Shown here: positions 1 to 11,335 of the stretch, piece after piece
How the letters are laid out: each line of letters begins with the position of its first letter
How positions within the stretch are numbered: the first letter of the stretch is position 1
DNA from: Chionis minor
Taxonomy: Eukaryota > Chordata > Aves > Charadriiformes > Chionididae
Direction: 5' to 3'
Assembly (NCBI GenBank): GCA_013398295.1
Contig: VZSF01011283.1
Span: forward strand, 34,553-98,552
Length of the DNA: 64,000 nucleotides
Program-made: the position numbers and the translations under genes
The notes under the pieces: generated by a model
What the model was told of the DNA's origin: nothing
The model's input: only the letters and a program-made list of their open reading frames with translations
Databases searched by the model: none

Positions 1-2659
1 TCTGTCTTCTTTCTGTCTTTTATACTGATCCATGCATTCCTGAATCCAGATCTAGAATACAGCTCCTGTCTGTCACTGAGTCCAGTCTGGGACTTTCCCT
101 GTGCCTGCTAGTGATGTGATTGTCGTCCTGGGAGCTTTATATGGTTTTGTATATATTGCATATATTTCATTATTGTTTTATTAATAATATTTTATTAATT
201 TATTACTATTTTGTTAAACTAATTTTTCTAAACTCGTAAGTCTCTTTCTTTCTCTCCCTCCTCTCCTTGGAGAGAGAGGCGGTGGAGAGCATCTGTCATT
301 CGTTTCAGTGGTCAGTCCAACCCAAGGAAGAACACCACCAAACAAGCATGCCCTCTGCCTCCTGATAGTGTTGTTTAAAATAAGCACTGCGTGCTTGATG
401 CTAGCCATAAAGTGCATGCTGGGGCCTCTCTTTTCCTCAGTTTACTCTGACTTTTATTTAGGTCCTCTGCTTGTTTATGATTTATGAAGCTTTCATTCTG
501 TCTATTGCATTTAACAAGCACTGTGAAGAAAAGAGAAAGCTTTTAGCTCCAAGGCAAAAAGAGAAAAGCAATGGTTTCTCCTATTCCTTTAATGCAACTT
601 AAAGAAGATTGGAAGTTAAAGAAGCCAGAAAGTGAAAGATGGGATGGCAGAAGGAGAAGAAAGAAAACCCTAGATATCTTTAATTTTCCCTAGAGGATAA
701 TGTTAGGAAAGCCAAAGATGGCTTTTTCCCTCCAGCCCCAAAACAGAAGTGGCTTTTAGACACACAGATTGGATTTGCAGCTTCTTCAAATCAGCCTGGC
801 TAGGTGAAGATACCTTGTACTATCCTCATCATCTTTTATTATCTCCACTAAACCAAGTCAAGTGTTATTTAATTAAAAGGGACATGTAAGGATAGGTCAA
901 GCAGCTCGAGCAACAAAGGCAGGTACCCAAGGCAATTCCTCAGTTTGGTTGAGATGCTACAAAGCCTGGGGGCCAGGAAAGAGAAACTGCAATAAATCAC
1001 CTGTTGTTCAGAAAGCCACTCTCCCTGGGGAGTGAAGGAAATGGATGGAACATCTGGGATAACCTGGTCTAAGGCTGCGGCTCTGGGTCTGAGCAGAGGA
1101 TGTTCAAAGGGCTTGAACAGAGACTCTACTTTTGTTTTACTGACCTAAAAGGCATTTTCTGAACCCTCTTGGAACTGAAACCATGTTCATCCCTATTAAT
1201 TTTCTAGCAGATTTCATCTCCAGATGCATTGAGTCATTTTCTAGATGCAATAATATAAAGTCAGTGACTTAGGTCCTTGTGCTGGTCACTGTCAGATGTC
1301 AAATAGAAGATGGGATGCCAGTCAATCCTTGTAGGCATAGGACTTAATTTGGTCTTTATGTGTAAAAGTACCCCTCTTGAAGCTCCTTCCTTTTGCTGGA
1401 AGCCTCTCTAAAGAGTGGAGAACTAATACAAACATGGCTTTGAACCTTTACTGTGACCTACCAAGACAGATGATTTAACTTCTTTTGATTGACACAGAAT
1501 CCCAGTTAAGCAGTCTGTTCATGATATAGGATCTGAGGCTAGCTGAAATCAACTGAAATAAAGTTCACAGGATTAACAGTCTTTGGTTCAAGCCCAAAAT
1601 GATGAAACTTTGGTGGTGGTGAAGAGGGGAACCCTTCCAGTCATTCTGCATAAAATTATCTTTTTGTTTTATTATAAGTTTCTTATTGTTTAAATACCTC
1701 AAACACTGAGGGGGAAAAAAACAGTATTAAAAAGCCAAAAAGCACAGCACATTTGTTACTGATGAGATATGTTCCTCCTCACCTCTTCAGTCTTCTGAGA
1801 AGCCTTCCCTAAACACCATTAGAAAGAATGTGATATATTCCCAATAATTGTGAAGGTAATAAAGAAAGAAGCAGGAGAAAAATTACCATTTCATATCTTC
1901 TTGCATGTCAGAAAAAAGGGGGGAAAGGCCTCATACACAATTGTTTTCCATCTCCAGGTCAGCTTTGATCTCTGCAAACATAAGTTTTAAGCCCAAAGGA
2001 TATTATTTTCCAAAAGTTCTAAGCAGCTGCAAATAGAGGCTTAAGATGAAAGTATCTTCTCAACGATAAGTCACTGAAATTAGTTCCTGAAAGTGACCAA
2101 AGTATTTAAATGAGGTTTAATTATAAAGATTGAGGACAAGAATTCAGGAAAGCGAATTGTTATCTTCAGAACTGAGACAGAAATAAAAATTCATCCAGAA
2201 CAGAAAAAGAAATACTTTAACTATATTTTTTCCTCAAATTGGTTGTAAAGGTATATGGATAACAATCATCGCACACACACTGAATTTGGGATGTGGCACA
2301 GAAGGGCTTTGGCAGCAGCAACCCCTACTACGCAGCCTGGGGACAATAGAGAGCCCAGCAAAGTCAAGAGCACTGCTCCTCTAGATTTCCAATGGCTTTG
2401 AAGTATGGAGGAGGCAATGATTAATGGAGGCTTCTTCATTTTATTCATAATTCTTCCACCTGGTGACTTCCTAATTGTATAGTTTTGCTAGCGCTGTGTA
2501 TATGTTCTTGCTCCTGTATACAGTCAGGATTGATGGATTTCTTCATCTTGGGTCTCCCACTCACTCCAAACCTCTGGTTCTTTTGGTGCATTAAAGATTG
2601 GGCTTCAAGCAATTTTCTTGTCTGAATAATGCTTATTCAATCTCAGGTGTTTTGTAATT
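1..2659. other. Non-coding stretch, no gene recognised
   Basis: No open frame here looks like a real protein; the longest runs are under 70 codons and show no family motif. The stretch has a pyrimidine-rich tract at about 232-266 followed by a GA-rich run, which can fold into a 6-bp stem (261-266 with 269-274). An AT-rich patch lies at about 150-235. Otherwise I see ordinary AT-leaning, CpG-poor vertebrate sequence and no repeat family I can name. Confidence 0.7.
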
Positions 2660-2725
2660 AGATCATACAGCACTGTGATGTATGTGAAAGGTGCTTTATA
2701 AATCAGTATGTAATAAAAACATAAC
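2660..2725 (+). repeat. Possible MIR-like SINE tail
   Basis: The run of 'tgtatgtgaaaggtgcttta' followed by 'taaat' resembles the 3' part of MIR/CORE-SINE elements, where a 'gtaaag-gcgctttataaat' type motif precedes an AT-rich end. Only about 60 bases match and the body of the element is not visible, so this may be chance. The assignment rests on remembered family pattern, not alignment. Confidence 0.3.
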
Positions 2726-5700
2726 AATACTGCATCCATTTTTTAAAGAAGAGGGAGGGTATTCTGGCTATCTAGAACATAATTTCCCCAAGGTGAACCT
2801 CAGATGGACACCAGGCCTAATGAACACCATCGCTATGGGCAAATCGCCATCCATATCTTTAAGGAGAGAGTGCTGCAGAGGCGTGAAGCACAGAATGAGG
2901 CACTCTGTCACCCAGGTTTTATGCCTGGAGTTGCCATTTGCCTCACATGTGAATTTGTAAAGTCAGTGGTAAGTCAAGAGCCAGACTTTCAAGGGTGTTA
3001 AGACAGCTAAGGGTAATCAATAGGCACTGGGATTTTCACACCTATCTCCAAATGCAGTGAATGAGACAAGGTGCTTAAGTGCTCTTTAATGCCTCTGAAG
3101 ACCTGGCTTTTCATTCCCCTTTGCTCTTGTTTCTCCGTGCAGCAGAACTAACACTGCCTGCCTGGCAAAGGGCTGACAGTTTTCACCCTGCCATGAGCAC
3201 ATTTAGATCTGTGTCAGAAAGGTGATGTTTAAAAAGCAGAAGGTGTTACTGTATTTGCAGGAAGCGTTAATGGCTACCACATGCCAGCCTTTGACATACA
3301 GGCGACTACAAACAGCTACAGCTGATGGCAGATTCAAAGGTAAGGCTAGGTGGGACGATGCCGATGCCTCGCTAAGCAGAGATACCTAGCCATGCCCTGA
3401 AGCAGCTAACCCTGGCACTAGGAGCGTCCCAGTGTCTCCAGAACCTCAAGCTAATGACTCACTTCAGTGCAGTGCCACACCTGGATGTGACCCCAGTGCA
3501 CTGTGATCAGACTGGGGAGAAGCTTCCCAAGCCTCTTCAGGCTTTGGGGATGGCCTCCCAGCTTTGAGCAGTGATAACCCCCCGCTGCACTGGGTATCCC
3601 TCAGCTGTGGCAGCAAACACATTGCAGAGTGTTTATTTGGTCAACTCAGTTGGTGGGAGAGTAAGAGAAGTGATCGTCAAGGGCTACATCAAATCCTGGA
3701 AGCCTTGTGAGTGAAAGGAAGATGCCCACCATTTCCAATAGACGTACATGCATAATTTCACTCACAAGCAACATGGTATTCCTATGTTCAGTTCTGTCCT
3801 GCTTCATGCTTTCATCTTCCTAAAAGCAGCAGCTCCAGTGGCAGGGTACTTGCTACCCTCAGGCTGGATGCCAAGTGCTATGTGCTGAGTTACCCATGTA
3901 CAGACAAGCCAGTTTAACTGCCTGAACCTTCAGCCTTAGGTGTGAGATCATCTGCTGACCGTATGTCCACAAGCCATAAAACCCACCGGTTATAATATTC
4001 ATCTTTCTACCATGGACTTAAAAGGAATAAACTTAAAGAAGATGAATTAAGATTTTAATGCCCTTAAAATGGCATATTTAAATACTCCTCATTATAAATG
4101 AGGTATTCTTTCGGAGGTGGGAGAGCGAGGATTCCTTCAGGACTGCAGCTAAGTACATGCTGGAGTCCTGGTCTTCACTCTCCCTCCCCACGAGAGATGG
4201 ACCTGCAAGTGGGCTGGCTGCCATGAGTGTTGTGCAGGAGACACCGCTTCAATCACTTATCCTTACTGAGGAGAGCTGAAGGAGAAAGTTTCACTTTCCC
4301 CCCATTGCTAGCCTGCATTCTGGTTGCATCAGAGCAAGGAGACACACAAGGGGTTGGTCTGTTGCTCAGTGCTTGAGCCAGCTGAAAAACAGGCCAGGTG
4401 CTAATAGCAATGCAGGTATGACATCACAGAGCTTAAAATGTTTAGTAGAAACGCATGGGTTGTTGTTGTATGGGAACTACATTAAGTCCAGCCTGGGCCC
4501 ATATTCCTAAACTTCTGCTGAAGGGTGGATGGTATGTTAGTCTGTGTAGTGCTCTATCTCAATTATCTAGCTCTTGGACCATCTGCACAGGCAAACAAAA
4601 CAGATACTTCATGGGCTGTGCTTAATTCTTCCCTTTCTCAGCAACCTTGGGAGACAGGTGTTTTGCTGGAAGAGGAGGAAACACAGCCTTCTCTCAGGCC
4701 TGAGCTGCTTCATCTCAGATCTAACCCTTTCCATCTCTAGAATTTAAAGGTCTGTATAAATGAGGTCTGGTTCAATGTCCTCCCCAAGTGAATCGGGGAA
4801 CTGATCTGCAGGTCAGGGAGTGCCTCAGACTTCAGCAAATGATTAGCAGAAGTAGTGTCAGGATGTAGGGATTAACTCTAGTGCCTGACATTTCATTTGA
4901 ATAGAGGGGAAAAGGGATTCAAGGCCCATGATCCTGGTATTCCAGCTGTTCAACTTGGGGTCCTGACCACAGCATGCCGTAACTCTTTGTAGCCCATGTG
5001 TGTGAGTTTCCTTCTCACAGAGACCAGGAGGGCAAGCAGGACTCCAACACCCAGCTGGGACTCCACCATTGTGGAGTCAGCCTGTGTCTGGGGTGTCTAT
5101 CAGAAGATTGTCTGGGTAAGTCCATCACTTCAGACACAGCTTCCATTTCTCTAACATATCACATCTGACAGCCTCAGTCTAATGTGAGCTTGTGAGATGG
5201 ATCACCTGAATTACCACCTGGATCCCATTGCAGCCACCCAACTGTAGCAACTTCTGACAGCTACCAGGCTGTCCAGGGCTGGAGGTAAAGGCTCTACAGG
5301 GAGCTAGTTCATGCCTGAGCCACATAGTCCCTCTATGAAAACACTGCAGATTAAATAAAATAATGCTATTGATTTTTTTTTTTCTGTTTACTGTTGTCAA
5401 CATTGCTACCCTCTGTATTTCTTGTTTCTTTTCCTGTCTATCTAATAAGGTTTCTGGAGTCTTCCTGAACTGTCAGCAAATAACTGTGGTGTGTGTTACT
5501 TTTCTTGTTGGTGCAAAATCTTCCCTAGTGCTTAGACAAACATCCTGGTTTTTCAAGCCGAAATATTTGCCCCTTGGGCTTTGATCTTTGTCACTTTTGA
5601 GCTCTATTCCATCTCAAAATCTTTGATACATTTATTCACGAAGTCACAAAGAGTTTTTATTGCTGTTCATCTCTGCAAGAAGTTTGTGGCTGAAGGCCCT

Positions 5701-7284
5701 GTGTAAAAGCAAGAAGTTCTGCTTTCTGTGTGATATGCAGTGTTCAAGCATGAGATCAGAGATTGTGTGGAGTCTGGATAGTGTCAGCTATATCTTTCAC
5801 ATGGGCAACTTCATCCCAGCAACCGATTAGATGTCATGACAGGGATATGTCACTGCTGAAGTCACATGAAGGAGGCAATAATTAAATCTCTGGTGAAAGA
5901 GAAATATCTGAGCAGATCCAAGAGTTTTGTTTGGCTACTGGGATGAGTAAAGAGAGGTTGAGAAAGGTTTTCTTCCATATTTCTCCTGCTTTATCTGTTC
6001 TGTCCCTGGAAATCACACTTTAAGGCAGAAGATGGGCTTAAGTATTTTGGTACAAGTTGCTAAGTACAACATAAGTGGATATTCTGCATTATCCTTCTAC
6101 AGCTTTCAGTCTCAACAGCACTAACTTCACCTAAAAATGCTTCTAAAATATATTTAGTCAGAGAAGCTAGAAGACTTGTTAATTCTGGGTGAAGATTCAT
6201 AGGAAAATGCAACCCCTTTCTTTCTTAGAGTTACTTATTTCTCAATAAAACCCCTCCCCTGCTGGTTTGCATGAATAGACTTTGTAGGAACCAACAGGTT
6301 TGCATGGGGAGAGAGTCAGTAGAGGAGACTACACTGGAAGGAGGAAAATTACATACTGAGAGGTTGTGTCTAAGTCACCCGAGTGCCAGGGAGTAAGCAG
6401 CAGCAAGAAAAGGTAGGTTCAGTATTCTGGGGATTCTGCTTGATAATTAAGCTTTCTAAGTGCAAGTTTAGAGGCCCATCTCACCATATTCGCAGCATAT
6501 TGAGATGCTTTATTGTACTGTGAGAACATAAGAAAGCTCCTAGGGAGGAAAGAGTACATAGAGTACGTGCTAGGAACCCATCAGCTAAGCATGTGTGTAA
6601 ATATAAGGAAAAACAATTTTTGCCCCTCGCTCTCCAATAATTCTCTCAGCTGTGCTTCTCTCATATTACCATGCTAACAGCTTTCCGCATGCTGAAAGAT
6701 TTATGTATCTCCCCATCTCTGCCTACTTCAGCTCTTCCTTGCTTTCAAGGTTTGCTACATATTTCCTGTTTTTTACTATTCTCCTCAAAGCAGCTTTCCT
6801 GCCCACTCCAGCTCGTTCCCTCTGCCGGTGCCTAGTGCAAATGGCCTTCTGGGCACTTACAGTGCTTCTTTCACTGGGAAAGCCTATCCCACAATCAAAT
6901 GCACCAAGCTCTAGACTTACAGTTAGTCTAAGATCCAATAAAGAGCTTTCATACTTCCTTGCTGTCCTGCTGCCTACCTCATTACTCTCAGTTTTGTTTT
7001 GCCATCCATTAGCCTTCATTTCTTGTGTCTTTACTGGTTTGCACTTGCTGATTTCATAGCAGTTTTTAAGTTTGTCAACACCTGTATCATTGCATCCCTG
7101 TCTTTCAGGGTGGTTGCAACTCTTCTGGTTTGGTGCTAGCCCTGGACCATTAAGTATATTGCTTATTGTTGCATCCCAATGCATCCCAGATGTTTATGAA
7201 AATTCTGAGTAGAGCTTCACCAATCACTGAGTAGACGCACTCAACAACTTTAAAATAATTACATAATACAAATAACAATTTGTA
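2726..7284. other. Non-coding stretch, no gene recognised
   Basis: Mixed-composition sequence without a recognisable exon. Two open runs cross 6652-7059 (plus strand, 135 codons) and 6723-7184 (minus strand, 153 codons) over the same bases. Neither has a recognisable domain, and overlap on opposite strands is typical of a stretch that merely lacks stops. A T11 run lies near 5371. I found no clear mobile element in this stretch. Confidence 0.65.
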
Positions 7285-7560
7285 ACACGTCCAGAGAAAG
7301 CAGGGTTAGCAGGGGCCTCTAAAAGCCATCTTGCCCATGCAGGACCTGACCCTAGGATTTAAGCCATTTTTGATGGATCATATCTAGTCTGCTTTCAAAA
7401 TGCCCAATGGTAAACACCACACAGCCTCAAAAGGCAGTATCTTGGTCTATTCCATCACTCCCTAGCACTACATTTCTTGCTGGTCTTCCTATGAGAAAAT
7501 GTTTCCTGATATTTAGCATATGTTACATTTCCTTAGTTGTCATGTTCTTTTTTGAGCAAA
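7285..7560 (-). mobile_element. Old CR1 LINE 3' fragment
   Basis: Read on the minus strand this is a worn CR1 3' region. In plus-strand order there is a 'ggcctctaaaagccatctt' stretch that corresponds to the 'gggacctctggagatcatct' motif next to the CR1 end. Then comes a paragraph equivalent to 'accacacagcctc', a 'ctattccatcactccc' stretch (the CR1 'cattccagtgctt-cacc' motif), and finally a run close to 'tttcctgatatttagc'. The order and spacing fit CR1. Divergence is clearly higher than in the CR1 copies at 38 kb and 62.8 kb, and the terminal octamer is lost, so this is an older insertion. No coding capacity remains. Boundaries are approximate. Confidence 0.6.
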
Positions 7561-8413
7561 ATTTCTAGGTAAAAGAAGCCCAGAAATGTTAACGTTGATT
7601 ATTGTAAGGTATGCCTGTAGCAATGTGTTTAGTCACTTGTATGTTCCCTTCAGTTTGGCTGGACACAAACCAGGCCTAATTAAAGAGCCACGGAGCCACA
7701 TGAATGCAGTGCCACATCCCAGTTCTGAAGCTCTGCTTAGAGATGGTGGTGTAGACAGGCCAGAAATGGCTTTTATTTGGTTTTTTGCAGTAAATATGCA
7801 GCAAGAGTATGCATACACTAGTTGTTGGATGCATCTACACCTAAATATGGCTGTACCTATTGGACCAAAGGACTGTTTAGTGTACGTCCGGTTTGTGCCA
7901 GTGGCTGCAAGTGGATATCAGGGAGATGTTAAAAGCAGGAGTGCTATATTTGTACTTTGTCTAGTATCATTCTAGCTACTAACTCTTTCAAACTCAGGGA
8001 CTACCCATAGAAGTGCCTACCACAGAGAGTAGAGTGACATCTGACTGATGTCTTGTCCCAGATCTACGCTCTGACTCTGAACAGAAAGAACAAGCAAACA
8101 AACAACCTCCCTTTTTTTAATCTTGAAGCAAGAACTATTAATAAACTGTGAATTTCCAGGGAACTGTTACTCAGTTGAAGTCACATTATCTTTCATTTCC
8201 TGCCTGCAATATCCCTGAGGCACGCAGAACTACAAAGTCACACTCATGCACACTCCAGCACGTGCTGGAGCAGGTTCTCTAAATATTGAAAAGGGGAATC
8301 ATCCTTTTATATGATTTTGAGACTTCTTATCAATCTGCAATTTCTTTGAGAGGCAGCAGTTTTATTGAAAAATACCCAAACCAGTATCCACTCAAGCTCT
8401 TATAGTTTTAACT
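7561..8413. other. Non-coding stretch with an 18-bp palindrome
   Basis: This stretch between the old CR1 fragment and the solo LTR has no recognised gene. An open run of 129 codons (7586-7975, plus) has no family motif. It holds an exact palindrome with a central CACGTG at 8253-8270, listed separately, and a short CAAA-type run near 8094-8106. Confidence 0.65.
8253..8270. promoter_or_regulatory. Perfect palindrome containing a CACGTG E-box
   Basis: CTCCAGCACGTGCTGGAG equals its own reverse complement over all 18 bases. The centre, CACGTG, is the canonical E-box bound by bHLH-ZIP factors such as USF, MYC/MAX and CLOCK/BMAL. That the site is used is inference only. It lies about 150 bases from the edge of the solo LTR and outside its target-site duplication, so it belonged to the host sequence before the LTR arrived. 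Confidence 0.4.
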
Positions 8414-9017
8414 AATATTGTCATGGTTTAACTCCAGCCAGCCACTAAGCACCACGCAAGTTGCTCACTCACTCACCCAGGCTGGGATCAGGGAGAAAAC
8501 CAGAACAGTACCAGTGAGAAAACTTGTAGGTTGAGATAAAGACAGTTTAACAGGTAAAGCAAAAGCTGCACGCACAAGCAAAGCAAAACAAGGAATTCGT
8601 TCACTGCTTCCCATCAGCGGGCAGGTGTTCAGCTGTCTCCAGGAAAGCAGGGCTCCATCATGTGTAAAGGTTACTTGGGAAGACAAACACTATCACTCTG
8701 AATGTAAGTTGTCCCCCTTCCTTCTTCTTCCCCCAGCTTTATATATTGAACATGATGTCATAGGCATGGAATCTTTCTTTGGTCAGCTGGGGTCAGCTGT
8801 CTCAGCTGTGTGTCCTCCCATCTTCTTGTGCACCCCGAGCCTGCTCACTTGTTGGGTGGTGTGAGCAGCAGAAAAGGCCTTGACTCTGTGTAAGCACTGT
8901 TCAGCAATAATTAAAACATCACTGTATTATCAACACTGTTTCCAGCACAAATTCAGAACATAGCCCCATCCTAGCTGCTATGAAGAAAATTACTGTAGCC
9001 AAAACCAGCACAAATAT
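8414..9017 (-). mobile_element. Solo ERV LTR with 5-bp target-site duplication
   Basis: The LTR body is 8419-9012 (594 bp), beginning TG and ending CA. It is flanked by the identical 5-mer AATAT at 8414-8418 and 9013-9017, which I take as the target-site duplication. The ends match a very common avian LTR that reads TGTCATGGTTTAA on one side and CCAGCACA on the other. Sense is the minus strand: reading that way there is a CRE-like TGACATCA at about 8752-8759, a TATA-like 'tatataaag' at about 8735-8745, and further down a degraded 'gttaaac' where a poly-A signal would be expected near 8545-8555. No gag, pol or env lies beside it, so this is a solo LTR left by recombination between two LTRs. 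A 5-bp duplication fits ERVL or some ERV1 groups, but I do not assign a family. An AT-only duplication gives limited information, but an exact match at both expected edges is strong. Confidence 0.88.
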
Positions 9018-9305
9018 GTTGTCCAAGACTGCCTTCAGTGACATCAACATACTTAGGGAGACCAAAACCAGAGCTGGACTTCACTGTGGATTTCTGCAAT
9101 GGGTTTTTGGGTACCCTAATGACGTCTTCATATATATTTTGATGACAGAAATAATTCAGATTAACTAAAAAGCTGTTTCTCCAGGGTTCCTTGATCTACT
9201 CGTATTTTTGCTGTTTCATGAAGTCACCCAATTCCCTCTGATAGTACATTACAGTGTTTTCACTTTCTGAAGGCAGTTCATCCTTGGCTGCAACAGCTGT
9301 GGAGT

Positions 9306-9327
9306 GTACAGGGGAGGTACAGGGGAG
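9306..9327. repeat. Two-copy 11-bp tandem duplication
   Basis: The unit gtacaggggag occurs twice head to tail without mismatch. It is probably a small slippage duplication with no further meaning. Confidence 0.85.
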
Positions 9328-10024
9328 GATTTGGCAAGTGGTGGGAGGTGGTGATCACTCTCTGCTGACTACAGAAGGATTGAGACCTATACTGGATGCC
9401 TTTCAGATGGTTACACATAGGTGAGATCTATTGCTAGTTATCCCAAATGGTCTCTTTGTCTCTTTTGTTTCCCAGGATAGCCAAAGCACATTCCATGGAG
9501 CTGGAAATACACAGCATCAGCCTGTCATGGTGGGGAATCTGCCCCACGAAGGCTCATTTCCCCCCACCACAGGGACACTATTGCTTGCTCTTTCTCTTCA
9601 GCTGAGGAGGGAGGATTTTATTTGTTGCCATTCAAGCCAGCAAAAGAGGCCAGTTGTGCTACAGAAACTGAGAGATGGTCTGGTCCACTGAGACCAGCAG
9701 AGAAAAGGGGTTTGGCAGGTGTAAAAGAGCAGTCATTTTAATTAGGCAAAAACCTCTGGGAGATTTTTACACTGCGTCTCCCTCAAGCATTTCCAATATT
9801 AGTGCTTACACAAGGTTGGCATCTGTCTGCCTCCAGATTTCGAAGGAAGGTGCAGTACTGATGTACTAGGGGTTCACGTTTCCCACTGGTTTTGTTCCAG
9901 CAAACTGCTGACATGGGCAGCAGTACTGGATTGAGAACACACTTAACAGAGCGGTACATCTTTTGCTCCTAACCCTTTGCTGTCTTTGATAGTTCTTCTG
10001 CATAATTGTCTCCATTTTATTATC

Positions 10025-10045
10025 AAAAAAGAAAAAAAAAAAAAA
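10025..10045. repeat. A-rich run
   Basis: A6, one G, then A14. No AATAAA lies just upstream and no duplicated flanks are evident, so it is listed as simple low-complexity sequence. Confidence 0.9.
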
Positions 10046-11320
10046 GACCTAGAAGACATTATGGCCAAACTGCTGAAATTCAGTAAAACTTTCCCATTTC
10101 TTTTCTGTACTTTGTCATCCTTACCTGATAGGTTCTCACGTGGATAAGAATGGAGTTCATAACACTAATTAAACTCTGAGGACATGAATGGAAGCCCAAA
10201 GATGGGCTGTCAGTGATATCAAACTGGTATCTATAATCCCAGGCAAGTACCTAGATTTGTCTCATTAGATTTATGTTTTTAATTGAATCTACTTCCTTTA
10301 GGTTTCTCCTGGGCATTCAGTTTTTAGGGTATCTTTTCACACCTGAAGAAGCTGGAGACATTGATCTTTTAGCCTCACACCTTGCAAGTCACCTTAGGCC
10401 TGTGGCAATTATACAGACTCTAGATGCAGCTGCTGAGCTTCTCTCAAAGTAAAGTGTGCAGTGTCACCATCGGTTTGCTCTCCCAAGCCTAACTGATTTC
10501 CTAAAGGAAAAGATAAGTTTTCTTCTGGCTGAAGATAACATGGTGGGCGGGTTTTGAGTTTCAAAGTGGCAGGAAGTGTGGGTGGAAAAGTGGACTATAA
10601 GAAGAGGAAATTATCATGGATGCCTCAATAGTTTATGTAGCTAAGTGATTCATCTCACTTATATTTCATAAACACTAATCCTAAAAAAGAAAGATCCAAA
10701 CAGACATATTCCTAGAAATGGAAAGTCACTCAATGGTAGCAAAATTCACTTCAGGCTGCTAATTTGTAAACTAATGAACTGTTTTCGAACATAAAAGCTA
10801 CATTAAGCATCTATTAAAGTATTAAGGAGAGAAGGCAACCAAGTCAGAGATGGCATTATGTCTTTATTTCCTGCACACCAGATACTATAAGTGCTTGAGA
10901 GTGCGGCAAAAGGAACCATGATATTGCCCCATTATAGGTTATAATGGAAAGGAAATTAGATATAAAGACATTGCTTGACTTAACGGTCAGAGCAACAACA
11001 CTGTGAACTGCACAGCCTGAAATACTAGAAACAGTGCATCTGAATCTTTCCTCGTCTCCTGAGAAGTTTGAAACAAAACTGTGGTCCAGAGGGAAGAGGG
11101 TCACAAGGACCAGCCACTGTTTGCTGCCATCTGTACGTTTCCTGAATCCTGCCTCTCCTCTGGAGGCTTTCCCACAGGACCTGCCACATAGCACAGGACC
11201 CATTTCTGTCTCAATCTTCTTCTTCAGCTTCAGGCAATGAGAGGAGGTTTTTTATAGTGTCTCAGGGACACAGTAATATTACTAAGAAAATTTGGATGAG
11301 AACAGAAGATACAAAAGGGG

Positions 11321-11335
11321 AAAAAAAAAAAAAAA
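11321..11335. repeat. A15 run
   Basis: Fifteen A following a GGGG. No retrocopy features are visible around it. Confidence 0.9.

Noticed and set aside
6723..7184. 153-codon open run on the minus strand
   Set aside because: It overlaps a 135-codon run on the plus strand, has no recognisable motif and no splice or start context. A run of this length is expected in 64 kb read in six frames.
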